Source: Moringa oleifera (lineage: Eukaryota > Streptophyta > Magnoliopsida > Brassicales > Moringaceae). Taken from it: 64,000 bases of DNA. The notes beneath the pieces were generated by a model. It ran no database searches. It saw nothing but the letters and a program-made list of their open reading frames with translations, and was not told where the DNA came from. Both the position numbers and the translations under genes were made by a program. The stretch's first letter is position 1; each line of letters begins with the position of its first letter. Of this stretch, positions 51,162-63,909 are shown piece after piece. The stretch covers positions 1,056,501 to 1,120,500 of the forward strand of contig JAJFZO010000747.1 in the NCBI GenBank assembly GCA_021397835.1. Direction: 5' to 3'.

Positions 51162-53929
51162 GTCCCATATAACGTCTATGTCTTCTCCTTGATGTATCAT
51201 GAAGAGAAAAGCTGTTTATTAATGGAAGTTTGTATTATTGTGGTTCTGCAAAACATTTTTTTCTTGTCCTGTAGCCTTTGAAATGTCTGGCTATTTCAAG
51301 ATTTGCCTTGAATTTGTTTTGGAATTCTCTGCAAACTCGTATCTTTTTAATGTGATTTAAATCTTATCATGAGGAGGAATGTGACAATAGATACCCGATT
51401 GGGGCAAGAACTTAACAAAAATCGGGAAGACAACCGAATTAGATTTTTAAAATTGCTTGATGATAAAATTTTATGTGTTTCCTTTGGAATAAGAAAGATT
51501 GATGCAGCAGAATCTATAAACTTAATGGGATCTGGGAAGATCATAATCAGGTAACCCAGAAGAGAGGATAATGAATGGGCGTTCTGTTTTGTGGGTTTGA
51601 AGGCGAGATGGGCAGACAAGGAGCTAATGTGGGCGTGCTCTTTAATCCAAAATTTTCTTTTCCTCCTTTTTAGATGGTAACATTTTCTGTTTGGTTGCTG
51701 AGAAAGTCCACTTAGACTTGGTTTTTGAATTGATTAGTAAGATGAATGGGTGCATGCAAAGTTACCCTTGTTTAGTTAATATTTACTTAACTAGAATTAA
51801 TTGGTTATCTTTCTGAGTAAGGTAGAAATGTTTTCTCTAATTCTGCTCTGTCTGAACTCAATTTCAGGTTTTCAGTGGTTAACCCAAAAATATCTACAGA
51901 AAATAGTTTATTTATTTTGAGCAATTTGTAAGCATAAAAGCCTGCAGAATGAGACAGACAGAGAAAAGTCTGGACACTGAATTTTGTTGGCACGGTTGGA
52001 CTGTTCTTAAATAATTGATGATTGCCTTTTTCCAGTCATATGGAAGGGCAGAAATTATTGACCTTCTTCAAATCTAAGTGCTTGGAAAGCAACCTTTGTC
52101 ATCTCCTATTCACTCTTCTTTCACTTTCATTTGTTCTGCTTATCAAGTAAATTATAGTATCTGCAAATATAGCAATAAAACAAGATTCCACGGACAAATC
52201 TACCATTTTCTTGCCGTAGATAATCCAAAAGAATGGAAATTTGGTTTTATATTATAGAAGAATTGCATACCAGGTAGCATTACGTATGAAAGAAACTGGG
52301 CACATAACATTGGAGACAAAATTCAGTATGGAAAATCTTTGCACAATATAGTTTATAGAAGCAAGTGACACAAGACATAAGTCGGTAAAAGGTGTCTCCT
52401 TGCCCAGCCTGAGCAGGAGGGATCCAGTAAAGAAAACTCCAATGAGAGGTAACAATTATGTTCTTCCAATCAGATAAGATTATGCAACAGAACCAATTAT
52501 TGGCATCTCTGTGCAAGTCCTCCTTCCAGTACTTCACTCCATGGTTGCGGAAGTAACATGTTTGGAGTAGAAACTGAGAAGCTCAGGAGAATAGATCTAT
52601 TACCATTCTCATTCAAGTACTTTAACAATGATACAATCAGCCCAAAAAGAGTGACAGTCCTGTTCCGCTCCCTTTGCTGGTGTATGCAGCAAGCCATATG
52701 TAATCCAGAAAGCTTCAACACACCCTTTTAACAGCCTGTGAAAACTTCCATAACCTTAAAAGTTCCTGGCAGTATGGAAGAGAAATCTCTTAACTGCCTT
52801 TTGTTGACAGAGAAGGTATACAGAAAATGCTTGGGTTTTCTGTAAATTGTCTAATTGTGACAGCACTAGATATCCCCCGTTGTCACTGAGTTCAAAATAG
52901 AACAAATGCATGCATTTCTATGTCTTCAAACAGAGCTGGATATGCTACACATCCATTGAAACAAAATAAAGAAGTTAAAGAGAAAGGAAGTTACCCCTAG
53001 ATGCTATCCAACCTGAAACATATCTTGGCGTGCATTAAAGACCAAAACATAAGGTCCATTAGAAGCTAATTACCCCCCCTTGCAAACCCAAATTTAGGCC
53101 CTGTTTAAGCATGACCGAAACATGTGAACAATGGAATTCATCTGAGTATGACCTTTTTTGGTTGGTCTAAAACTAAGGATTTTTACCATGGAAATAGAGC
53201 ATGTTTCTGAGAAGCCAACAAAGATACTTCAAAGACCTCTGTACATAATAATACAAAGAGCTACTCATCGGGTACACAACTTAATCAACCAACACAGAGA
53301 AAAGACAGTAAATATGAAATCATCTTGGCATGAATTAGAAACAAAGAGATTTTCTAGTTCTTCGTCTTCTCAATGATCAATGTCTTCAATAGAAAAGGTT
53401 AAGAAGCTAAATATTGTGATTAAGTTTTTAACATTTCTATTAGTTGAAATTTTCCAGATGAACAATTACATTCCTAAAACCTAAGTCCACCCATAAGTTC
53501 TGGAATTAGAAAGTATAATTGTTGCTTAATCCTGCTGTGTTCTTATAACTCCCATCAGATAGCCACCTTGAACTACTTTTAGAGCCAATTGACATCCAAA
53601 TGCCCCATTAAAAAGTAAACCTTTGGTGATTTCAGAGACATTCAGCCCTAACTTTATCCATATAGATAATGGAAGAATAAGTAAGAAACATCCTTCGAGC
53701 AATATAAATAGAAGGATTCGATTTCTTGCGAATGCAAAGCTACATTGTTGAAACATTTTTCTTTGTCAAGAAGAGTAGCAAATGACCATTCTGTTAGAAG
53801 AACATGTGAAAGCAAAGAAAAAAGAACAACAATGATGTGCTTTTCATCTATAGATCGAGGAGAAACAGATTAATTACAACATAATATTCCACGGATAACA
53901 AGTTGATGCACATTACATGACAATACCTC
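51162..53929. other. Intergenic region without a recognised gene
   Basis: About 2.8 kb of moderately AT-rich DNA. Short open frames exist on both strands, but none has splice-joined continuity, codon bias or a familiar motif. Either end will include 3' UTRs of the two convergent neighbours. Confidence 0.5.
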
Positions 53930-55753
53930 CTACAGAAGTTGAGAAGTAGAGTTCTTTAGCCTACTCTTCCCAGATTTACTTCTCCTATAGCTCCTCAATG
54001 GTGTCAAGTAGAACCGTAATAGTCCATTATCAAGGTTATTGGGAGAATACCTGGCACTCCTGTTCCGCTGCAGCAAAAGGTTGTCTTTTCTCTTCAAGCC
54101 ATCGTCCTTGACCTCAACACCAATCACACCATGGTATAATCCATCACAGGAGTTCCTAGCAAAACCCTCAATGCCACTCATGCCATGAAACAATCCATCA
54201 GAGGAGTTCCTGGCACTAACGCTGTAGCTGCGGATAAGCTTCTGGCTAACAGTCCCATTTACTTCTCCATTGGCCACTCTCCTCAGCTTTTGTAAAGACT
54301 CAGCCAGTGACCCCTCAACCACGTTTCCTCCTACATGCTTCTGGCTAACAGCCCCATTTGCTTCTCCATTGGCCACTCTCCTCAGCTTTAGTAAAGACTC
54401 TGCCAGTGACCCCTCAACCACCTTTCCTCCAACACATTTCTCTTCATCATCCCCACATTTACTTCTCCGATGCATCAAACCCCAAATATTCCACACATTT
54501 CGCCACCTCCCTGACTTTCTTAAGCTGAACCGTTTCTGACTAACCTCACCATCGACATGCCCAACTCCCTTTGAAGCAGACTCAACACTCTCTGACACAC
54601 AATCTTTAAGTGAATACCAATTAGAATCCCTCAACTCCTTTTCTGTAACCAACAGTTTTGCCCCGTGAAACAACCCAACCGTCTCAGGGGACACCTTTGC
54701 ATTCGATATAGCTTTCATTTCATCAAGCTCTAGCAAACCAGCCCTCTTGACCGAGCTTGATCGATCAAAGCTCCTTCTCCTCCTCTGCAATGAAAACGGA
54801 TCTGCGTAGTAGTCCCGCGTCTGAGCTGACCCACCAGGCCTCTCGTCCTCCTCATCGTCATCAACCCCACCATTAACAGGAGAAACCTTAACATCTTCAA
54901 CAACCGAAGCCATAGGCGTGTGCCGCGGATTGTTCTTGCTAATCAAACACCCATCCCAAGAAGCCCTGGGCTCATCAAAGGAATAGTGCGAATCCTCTAC
55001 CGATACCCTCCCAGCATCAATCGACAATCTCGGATCCGTGTCGCAAGATCTCCGCCCGAGTCCGTACTCACCAACCTCCGATTGGGTCTCTCTTAATCGC
55101 CTTCCGAGCAGCTTTGTATCGACAAAATCGACATTGGGCACTTCACGCTTTTTCTTGTTCTTTTGCTTTTGTGTCCATCTCCTCAGTTTCTTGCTGAGAA
55201 CCGAAGCGATTTCCTTAAAGTCTCTGCCAGTGATTTTCTTGTTGCGATTTCCCCACTCAAGATCTATAAATTCCTTCATTGTTTTCAACTCTGCTCCATC
55301 TTCGAAATATTCAACTACGAACCTTCGCCTACTCCTGTCAAAGGACCCAATTTCTTCTTTCTGATTTTCTTCTTCTCCCTCTCCTTCTTCTTCTTCTTTC
55401 AAGTCAAGCCCCAAATCCGAAACCCGGGATTTCCGTTTTGGGTTCTTCCGCCTCTCATCATCAACAGAAAAGAGGTCATGGAGGGTGCTTTTCGCCCGGA
55501 CGTCACAGGATCTCCGGCGAGGCTGGTCGGCAGCAGAATCCTCCTCGGCATTCACGCCGGAGTAGGACTTAGTGCGACGGAGCTGGAAGGCGGCAGGGGC
55601 AGAGGATGAGGAAGGGGACTGGTTCTCAATGCCCTCAAGGCGTTCCCGGAGGCATGAAGCACAGAAACCGGTGATGGGCTTGGTGGTGGGGTGACGGTGG
55701 CACGTGGAGACGCAGTGGGCTTTGGGTTGAGAGAGTGTCATGGCTCGAGGCAT
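53930..55753 (-). CDS. OCTOPUS-like protein (DUF740 family)
   Basis: A single-exon gene of 607 residues. The N terminus carries the family's Cys/His motif STCHRHPTTKPITGFCASCLRERL. Further conserved islands follow: KSTLHDLFSVDDE, MKEFIDLEWGN, EIASVLSKKLRRW, ASWDGCLI and WRNVWNIWGLMHRR near residue 440. OCTOPUS proteins are polar membrane-associated regulators of phloem (protophloem) differentiation and brassinosteroid signalling; this is a homologue, and its own role is inferred. The start is the first ATG; the longer open frame begins only with GTG. The segment at about residues 441-506 is a duplicated 33-residue unit. The end lies in an RRSKSGKSRLKNSTSQLL tail that is also typical. Confidence 0.92.
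   Translation of the reverse strand: MPRAMTLSQPKAHCVSTCHRHPTTKPITGFCASCLRERLEGIENQSPSSSSAPAAFQLRRTKSYSGVNAEEDSAADQPRRRSCDVRAKSTLHDLFSVDDERRKNPKRKSRVSDLGLDLKEEEEGEGEEENQKEEIGSFDRSRRRFVVEYFEDGAELKTMKEFIDLEWGNRNKKITGRDFKEIASVLSKKLRRWTQKQKNKKKREVPNVDFVDTKLLGRRLRETQSEVGEYGLGRRSCDTDPRLSIDAGRVSVEDSHYSFDEPRASWDGCLISKNNPRHTPMASVVEDVKVSPVNGGVDDDEEDERPGGSAQTRDYYADPFSLQRRRRSFDRSSSVKRAGLLELDEMKAISNAKVSPETVGLFHGAKLLVTEKELRDSNWYSLKDCVSESVESASKGVGHVDGEVSQKRFSLRKSGRWRNVWNIWGLMHRRSKCGDDEEKCVGGKVVEGSLAESLLKLRRVANGEANGAVSQKHVGGNVVEGSLAESLQKLRRVANGEVNGTVSQKLIRSYSVSARNSSDGLFHGMSGIEGFARNSCDGLYHGVIGVEVKDDGLKRKDNLLLQRNRSARYSPNNLDNGLLRFYLTPLRSYRRSKSGKSRLKNSTSQLL
54236..54433 (-). repeat. 99-bp tandem duplication inside the OCTOPUS-like exon
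   Basis: Copy 1 (54433-54335) and copy 2 (54334-54236) each encode 33 residues. They begin VGGKVVEGSLAESLLKLRRV and VGGNVVEGSLAESLQKLRRV and end with VSQKH and VSQKL. Five residues differ, so it is fairly recent and in frame. Confidence 0.95.
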
Positions 55754-57525
55754 GGAGCGTTCCTCAGTAATCTCATGCTTCGAGAGAGAAAATGAGGTGA
55801 AAGAAAGAGATAAAAGAGCCACACCGGTGAGACTGCCCACAGAAGTCAGCAGAAGAAATGTGAGGAAGAAACTGCTTAAACCCTTTCTAATTTAGGGTTT
55901 ATTCACTAATAAATCATTATTATTAAACTAAAAATAGAAATTTTAGAAAATAAATTGTTTGGTAAGGATGATTTGCAAAATTGATGGTATAATGGTAATT
56001 TCAATCCTTAATTTTATGATTGTCTTAAACAGAAGATATAATTATATTGCATGCCACTATAGCAAAAGCATCACCCCCTAATCCTGATTTGATTGATAAT
56101 AAGTAAATTTTTGTTTTATTTTAAATAATTAGTTTAATTTTATATTTTATATTTTAATTAAATTAAATTCAAATTCCATTAAAACATTTAAAATTTGAGA
56201 TATTTGATAATTAGTTTTGATTTAAAATTCTTCATTCATGTAAAAAATTGATAATTTCATCTCATAATTAAAAGTATATATATATATATTATTTTACATT
56301 TTAAAAAATATTTTTGAATTAAAAAGTATTTAAAATTAAAATGAAATAATTTTCAAATCTTTTTAAAAATATTTTAACAATAAATATATTAATACTTTGT
56401 TAAAATTATTTGAGTTAAAATTAAAGTTAAATCAAATTAAAATGTTCGAAGTAAAATTGAATCAATAAAATTTTAATGTTTAATTAAAATTCACATAAAG
56501 TTTAAACATTTTTATATTTATTTACAGTTTTCATTAATTATATAACTAAAATATTAGTTTTATATTTATTTAATTGTATTTTTAAAATTACTAAAAAATT
56601 ATTTCATTAATTAATGTATAAAGCATTAAAATCACTCGATGTATTTTAAAATTATATAAAGAAAATTTATTTATTTATGTTAAAAAAATTTGAGACATAA
56701 CAATTAAATAGAACAAAATAAATAAATCTTAATTTTTTAGTTTAAAAAATCAATACAAATAGCATCTCCAGGCTACAAGGCAGTGTCCTCTGTTTCCTGG
56801 TTGATAGGGAAAAACAAGAGGTAGCAGACAAGGAGAGAGGGGCAACACGTGCAGTGTAGTATAGTTGTGTGGTGAAAGATTGGGCGTCATGGGGACTGGG
56901 GAGCCTAAATGATGCGAAGAGAGGCACTAAAGTACAGGTGAGATGGGTCTGAAGATAGTGGAGGTCAACCCTTCCAGTTCCAGGGACACCACGTTTGCCA
57001 TGGAAATCCGCGCATTTCTGCTCCCCACAAAGCTTACTTCGAAACACGAGACAACCCATTTAAAATAACAGCCTATCGCACCATTGGATTCCTTTCTTTC
57101 TTTTTTTTAAAATCAATATACTCTCTGCCTCTCTGTTCTTCTGTTTCTTTTTCACTCTGTTTTTTTTTTTTTTTTAAAGCTTTTCTTCACTGTTTGAGCT
57201 TGAAAGGATTGCTTTGGTGATATAATTGTTGGACCCTTTTTCTTGTTTGTCTGGCTGACATGGGAGATGCCATGAAAAGACAGACTTTGGCAATTGCAGT
57301 AGTTGGGTTTCTTGCCCACTACTGAATGCTTAAGCCCAAAACGCTGACGGAAACAATCAGATCTAACAGGCCCAGAGAGTGAAATCCTTGTTTGGCCCAG
57401 TGTCATTTCTGAGGACATTCTTGGAGAACAGCTGTCACTCAAAGTCTACGCAGAAATGGCAAACATGGAAAAGATAATATATCTTTGTACATCATGGTCA
57501 TTGTAGTCAGCGGGGTCTGTCCAGG
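55754..57525. other. Divergent promoter region
   Basis: The OCTOPUS-like and PHT4 genes are divergent. 55900-56750 is AT-rich spacer. 56750-57520 is richer in GC and probably promoter or leader of the PHT4 gene. An ATG-started frame of 105 codons at 57059-56742 (minus) has no recognisable features, so I do not call it a gene. Confidence 0.5.
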
Positions 57526-60500
57526 ATGAACTCTTTTTTTTCTTTGAATCGACCAACCAGCAACTGTGCTCTCAGTATCCATGGAAACCCCAGAATCAGA
57601 AGCTCAAATTCGGCTCAAATTAGATTGCTTGCGTCTTTCCACGAGACATCGTCGAAATCGAACCAAAAACGCCTAAAATTTTCGTGTTCTTCTTCAACGC
57701 GAATCCGTGACTCAGCCGCGTTACGTGCGGTTCTGTCTCGCCGAGTCAGGGTTTTACCAAATGATGCTCGGTTCCTGGAGGAGGAGAGCCAAGGGGAGGT
57801 ACCGTCGCCGAATTTCACTGAGTTCATCACCTCGGAGAGAGTGAAGGTGGTGGCGATGCTCGCCCTGGCTCTGGCACTGTGTAATGCTGATCGGGTGGTA
57901 ATGTCGGTGGCGATTGTGCCGTTGTCGCTTGCTCACGGGTGGAGCACATCCTTCTCTGGTATTGTTCAGGTGGAAGCTTGGTTCTTTTGCTTCACTGAGT
58001 TTGCTTTTGAATGATTTTTCTTTTCTTTTCTCTTTTTGACAAAGATACTGTTTTGTAATGGTTGGTTGTTGAGGAGCCAAAGAACCCAAAGCAAGAAATT
58101 GATTGTTAAGTATTGACGTTTTCTGGACTTGGATTGGACATGATAACTATATGAATACATGTGAATGTAAATATATATTGATTATCTTATGTTCTATTGG
58201 AGTTAGAATTCTAATTGGCCTTCCTTTGCATTTCTGTTGCTTGGATGATGGATTGTTGATTATGAGAAGCTGTCAAAGATTATTCACTATGTTCATAATG
58301 AACATTTCTGCTTCAAAATATACACTTCAGCTCCTTTTCTCCTTTTCTGTTTTTTGTTTTTGTAGCAAATGAGATATGTCAGATAATTGACTAGCAGTCT
58401 ATCACCCACAGAGGCATTCACTGGTTCGGATTCTGTGAATGATCATGCCAATCAAGCTCCTGTGAGGTGTTCTTATTAAATGTCAATTTGGGAGTGTATT
58501 TTTGTTATATAAAACTTGGGAGTGATGGTGTTCTGCATATGAGTTTAACAGTTGACTGCTTCTGTTTTCCTCTAACTCACTGATAAACACTTGCTGCAGT
58601 CATCTTTCCTGTGGGGATACCTTGTTTCTCCGATAGTTGGAGGGACTTTAGTGGACTACTATGGTGGTCAGGTAGTCATGGCATGGGGTGTGGCTTTTTG
58701 GTCGCTGGCTACCTTTCTAACTCCTTGGGCTGCTGAAACTTCTGTATGGGCTCTACTTGCTGCTAGAGCCATGCTTGGAATTGCAGAAGGAGTGGCCCTT
58801 CCTTGCATGAACAACATGGTAGCAAGGTATTGATGGTCTGCTTACTGTACTGTTTGATGAATGATGATGATAATTAAAGTAAAACTGATGGTAAATATTA
58901 TCTGTTGTCCAACAAGTTGAATTTTTGTAGAAATAATGTGGTGAAGCTATGTTGTTGAAGAGATTGTACAAACCCTTTTCTTTTAGATGGTTTCCTCAGA
59001 CAGAACGATCCAGGGCTGTTGGAATGGCAATGGCTGGTTTTCAGCTTGGAAATGCTGTAGGACTCATGCTTTCCCCAATTCTCATGTCACAAGGTGGTAT
59101 ATTTGGTCCATTTGTAATATTTGGATTATCTGGATTCGTTTGGGTTATTGTATGGATATCTGCAACTTCAAGCACTCCAGATCAACATCCTCAGATTTCA
59201 AAATATGAACTAGACTACATACAGAACAAGCGCCAGAAATCTTTTGTAGTAGAGAATAATCCAAAGACAGCAACAATGATCCCTCCTTTCAGACGCTTGC
59301 TATCTAAAATGCCAACTTGGTCCCTAATCATTGCGAATGCTATGCATAGCTGGGTAATGTATATGCACTTCCCTCTAGTTTATTTTATGCAACCAATGCT
59401 TTTCATTGGTGCTAAATATGCTTTTGTAGTTATTGTATTAGTGATTGAAGAATGGAAAATCCACCTTAGCTGTAAATACTTGTGTCTTGCTTTTGTTCAT
59501 CTTTTTGCATACCCGCTTTACATTCCTTATTCCGGGTTACCCATTTGTGTATATTCATCTTTTTTAATGGAAAATCCACCTATGCAGGGCTTTTTCATTA
59601 TCCTTTCATGGATGCCTATTTACTTCAACTCAGTAAGGCCCTGTGCGCTATAACCTGCTGTTTCACATTGTGTTTCCTAGTTGGATGTGATACAAATGAA
59701 AAGCGTTATCCTGCAGATATATCATGTGGACCTCAGAAAAGCAGCATGGTTTAGTGCTGTTCCATGGAGTGTGATGGCATTCACTGGATATCTTGCTGGT
59801 TTGTGGTCAGACCTATTAATACGCGGGGGTACAAGCGTCACTTTGACCCGCAAGATTATGCAGGTCTGCTAATTCTCTGCAAATCAATGTAAATTGCAAG
59901 GTTTTACCTTTTACACATGAACTATTGAGAAATTTCTCGTTCCTTTTTCTTGAAAAAATGAACACATAAGTTATACTATCTGCCCATCTGAAATGGTAGT
60001 AAGTTCTCCAGGCTGTATTGCTCCCGCTCCCTATAGTCTCTCCCTTACACTTGGCTATCTGGTTGTATTTATTTAAAACATTCAGATCCTCTGTTGATTT
60101 GAATCGTACTGATCTTTTCAAAGACGATAAAAGAGTTTTTTTTTTGTAATTTAATATGTTAGTGCGAGAAAGAAAACAATAAATAGAATACATATTAATC
60201 ATTTGCTCTGTTAGATTTTCATCTATCAACATTTTTTTCTTAAAAAGATCAATACGACTTAGATAAGCAGAGAATCATGATCTTTATTTACGCAAGAGCT
60301 TTCTCCAGTCGTTAAGATATATAGTGAACTGCAAGTTTGTTCCTTATTTGTTTTTAGTCGATTGGTTTTGTTGGTGCTGGAGCTGCTCTGATCGGTTTGA
60401 CTACAGCAAAACATCCTTTAGTGGCATCTGCATGGCTCAGTTTAGCTGTTGGGCTGAAATCTTTCAGTCATTCTGGTTTTCTTGTGAATCTTCAGGTTGG

Positions 60501-61059
60501 TGAATCTGAAATTCAAATCATGAACCAGAATAAGATATCACTTACCTCTAACCTTTTTTCTTTCTCTGTTACCAGGAAATTGCGCCACAGTATTCTGGTG
60601 TTTTGCATGGTAAATATATTTATATTTCATAATATCCCTAATTTGTTTTATCTGATTTACCCATGTGGGAAATGGCATTTTCAATTGCTCTGAACATTTC
60701 TATCTGTTTTCCCTTTGGTGCATGGCATGTAAGGGACATGATGACCCATGTTTCAATTTGATCTGGAAATAAATAAACAGGAGTCAAATTTGTGCAATTT
60801 ATGACTTTCTTACAGATTATGGTGAGAGATTAGAAAAGTGACGGGTCTCTGAATTGCTGTTGTTTCAGGAATGTCAAACACTGCTGGGACATTGGCAGCT
60901 ATAGTGGGAACAGTGGGAGCTGGTTTCTTTGTTGATTTAGTGGGTTCCTTCTGGGGATTTCTGTTGCTCACCTCCCTCTTATATTTCCTTGCTGCAATTT
61001 TCTACAATATCTTCTCAACAGGAGAAAGAGTGAACTTTGATGAAACAGGTGACCAATGA
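57526..61059 (+). CDS. Plastid anion/phosphate transporter, PHT4;2 (ANTR3)-like
   Basis: Major facilitator superfamily phosphate carrier of plastids. Eight exons: 57526-57969, 58600-58826, 58987-59353, 59588-59632, 59717-59863, 60358-60495, 60576-60609 and 60869-61059, giving 530 residues. Residues 1 to about 90 are Ser/Arg-rich with few acids, a transit peptide. The body begins ERVKVVAMLALALALCNADR and includes SSFLWGYLVSPIVGGTLVD, RWFPQTERSRAVGMAMAGFQ, GFFIILSWMPIYFNS and SIGFVGAGAALIGLTTAK. The last segments are EIAPQYSGVLHGMSNTAGTL and GSFWGFLLLTSLLYFLAAIF. It matches my recollection of Arabidopsis PHT4;2, the root-plastid member, better than other PHT4 proteins. Two exons are very short (45 and 34 bases). 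Confidence 0.92.
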
Positions 61060-62026
61060 CCAATCAGTCTCATCATTCTCTGATCTTGCTTTCTGTTTCG
61101 TTTTTCCTTTTTGGTGATTATGCCCCATCACAAACATCTCTTCAAGATTAGGATCTTCTATTGATCTGTTTTGTATTGGTATGTGTAATAATTGATTTCA
61201 TTTATTTGTTTCTCATATTACTATAATAAATTATCCAAAAGTTTTTATTTTCTTTACCGAACATCAGTAGTCAAATCAACAGGCAATCCATCTCCATCTC
61301 TTCTAACCCATTACCTGGAGTTGAACTCCTCGCTGACCTATCCAATGCATCATGTTCCTCATTCTTTCTCTGCTGATTGTATGTTTTCTTGCCAGCAGTT
61401 GCCTGACTTCATTCCAGGTTTTCCTACAACACCATTGTCAACTCAATGTATTATGTAGACTGTTCAACAGGAGCTGCAGAAGCTGAGTAGGCCAAACAAA
61501 CAGAGAATGTACTGCCTTCGGATCATGTATAAAGCTGCAGTGTCTTTCTTCTTCTTCTTCATCTTCTTTTTCTTTTTGGTTCTTCTCTGTATGTAATCCA
61601 GGAGAAATGTATACTACACAAATTATCAAAAGGTCAGAATTTCAAATATGTCAAAGCTTTTCATTATCAAATTTGCTCTATATTTATACGTCTTGAAACC
61701 TGCCTGCTCAGGCAGAGCAATCCAGGCCATGCTTGTAATGACAACGGAGTTGGGTGCTAGAAACTAGAATCTCTCCTTCCATTACTTACAAAATAAAAGA
61801 TGCTTAATGCCTGAGCAACCAGGCAGAACCAGCTCATGGATTTTATGGGATTAGGCTGCAATGCCAAGGCCCAATGAGACCATCTGGATGCAAGATAGGA
61901 CTTCGTTAACAGTGGATATAGTATGCTTCATTGACTTGGGTTGTTCAAAAGTCAGACTGGTGTTAACTTCAAGCATGATCAAGCAGCTTGAATTGGTCTA
62001 ATAGGAATTAAATCAAATCATTTAAA
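61060..62026. other. Intergenic between PHT4 and CRCK-like genes
   Basis: PHT4 3' UTR with a polypyrimidine CTT-rich stretch at 61545-61585, then leader and promoter of the kinase gene. No gene is seen. Confidence 0.5.
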
Positions 62027-63909
62027 ATGATACACATGGAGGCGACTAAGATGGTTTGGTTTCCTCAAAGTAAACCAATGATCAAGACTTTTTCACAGAG
62101 AGTCCATGAAGTTGTGCAGATGAAGAAAACGTCACCTCTTAATGCCCTTCATCCAGGAGAAAGAGAACCAGAAAAATCGGGTCCACGTTCTGGACTGCCC
62201 AGTAAGAACAACCAGAAAACTCACCCTGCCTCCAACTCCATTACAGCTATTGCTAAGAGGGTAGCTGCAGTTTTCCGTATCTTTTCTCGTAGTCAAAGAA
62301 AGCCCACCACAGAAGATGATATCAACAGGCACACCGGAGGATTTTCTTGTAAGTCATCAATTTCATTTTGCTTAAGCTTTATCAGAATCCACAGAGATAT
62401 GCATCTTCAACTGTGTTCATCAAAGCAACGAATTATACGAGCATGATCATTGAAATTCTTATAGCTTAGCTGAGAATCTCTGTAGTCTATAGACATGCAA
62501 CTATTATTGGTTCTTGAAGATGAAGTTCTTCCAAAGTTACAGTAAATAAAGCAACAAGTCTTTCTTTAATCGGTTATGGATCTTGAAGATATTAATTGTC
62601 ATGATTTGCAATTTCAACAGATCATTCAACAGGAAGCAACGCTAGAAACAATGGTCAATTCAGATCCTTTAGTTCTTATGGTTCCTCCGATCCCAGAAGT
62701 GGACAGCTTGGAATGGTTATTTTCTCCTTTGAAGAGATTCACAAGGCAACTGGGAATTTCTCCCCAGCCAACAAAATTGGAGAAGGGAGATTTGGAACAG
62801 TGTATAAGGGGAGGCTCAAGGATGGATCTCTTCTTGCTGTAAAGCGTGCTAAGGTAAACTACTATGTCTTTGACAACTAGAAGTTGAAAATCATAACACT
62901 TATAACCATGAAAAGTGGAGACACATGACAGTACTAATGTGCTTAATGACCCAAATTTGGTGATAGAACAAGCATGACAGAAGCTTATCACAGGAGTTCA
63001 AAAATGAGATATATACCTTGTCGAAGATTGAGCATCTGAATTTGGTAAGGTTATTCGGATTTTTAGAGCATAAAGATGAGCAGATCATAGTGGTTGAATA
63101 CGTTGGCAATGGAAATCTGCGAGAACATCTGGACGGTAAGTCGAGCATTAATTACTGACAACAAGTTGATTTCAACAATTGCCAATTGAAGATTTGGAAA
63201 ATCGGAAGTTCTTATCGTAGATAGAGCAGGTCCCTAGCTTATGAGAGTTCATTTCCTGATACAGGTGCTCGAGGAAATGGACTTGAAACAGCAGAACGAC
63301 TGGACATTGCAATTGATGTAGCCCATGCCATTACCTACCTTCACATGTATACAGGTACCAACCTTATGTATATTAATGTAAAGCTATGCTTATCTGTTTA
63401 TGGAGAATTCAACACTAGCAGATTCTTCTTCAGAGAACAATTTGGAAATGGTAGAAATGAGAATCTTACTTTCCATCTGATATTTCAGGCTGAAGTAATA
63501 GAAACCAGTTTTTGAGTGCAAAAAGCTTTTGGTGATGACTGAGATAATGACTTTTCATGACAGGTTTTTGAAGGCTTTTGAAAAGCTAAACTTCATTGTT
63601 TGATTGACAGATCCTCCAATAATCCACAGGGACATAAAGGCATCAAACATTCTCATCACAGAGAAACTCCGGGCCAAAGTGGCAGATTTTGGGTTTGCAC
63701 GGTTGGCTGCAGAAGCTCCTGATGCAACTCATATTTCAACTCAAGTGAAAGGTTCAGCAGGCTATGTTGATCCTGAGTACCTGAGGACATATCAACTCAC
63801 TGTAAAGAGTGATGTGTACTCCTTTGGTGTCTTGCTTGTAGAGCTAGTAACTGGAAGATACGCCATTGAATCAGGGAAACCACTGAAAGAGAGGGTAACC
63901 ATAAGATGG
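62027..63909 (+). CDS. Calmodulin-binding receptor-like cytoplasmic kinase (CRCK-like), 3' end outside window
   Basis: Ser/Thr protein kinase without an extracellular domain. Visible exons: 62027-62348, 62621-62853, 62973-63135, 63265-63354 and 63611-63909; a donor (TGG|GTAAGC) shows that it continues past 64000. The N terminus is basic ([20 protein letters not shown]). The kinase domain has the Gly loop [12 protein letters not shown], catalytic Lys 182 (LLAVKRAK), HRD (275-277, in [10 protein letters not shown]), DFG (295-297) and GYVDPEYL. All catalytic residues are present. [20 protein letters not shown] is typical of receptor-like kinases. The CRCK assignment rests on the pattern of the N terminus and EEIHKAT region as I remember it; other RLCK groups remain possible. 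Two ATGs (62027 and 62036) are in frame. Confidence 0.85.

Noticed and set aside
53158..53376. Plus-strand open frame of 72 codons between the small membrane protein and OCTOPUS-like genes
   Set aside because: Ordinary composition, no motif, no evidence beyond absence of stops.
56742..57059. ATG-started frame of 105 codons on the minus strand
   Set aside because: No family resemblance, low-complexity end and a position in the PHT4 upstream region.
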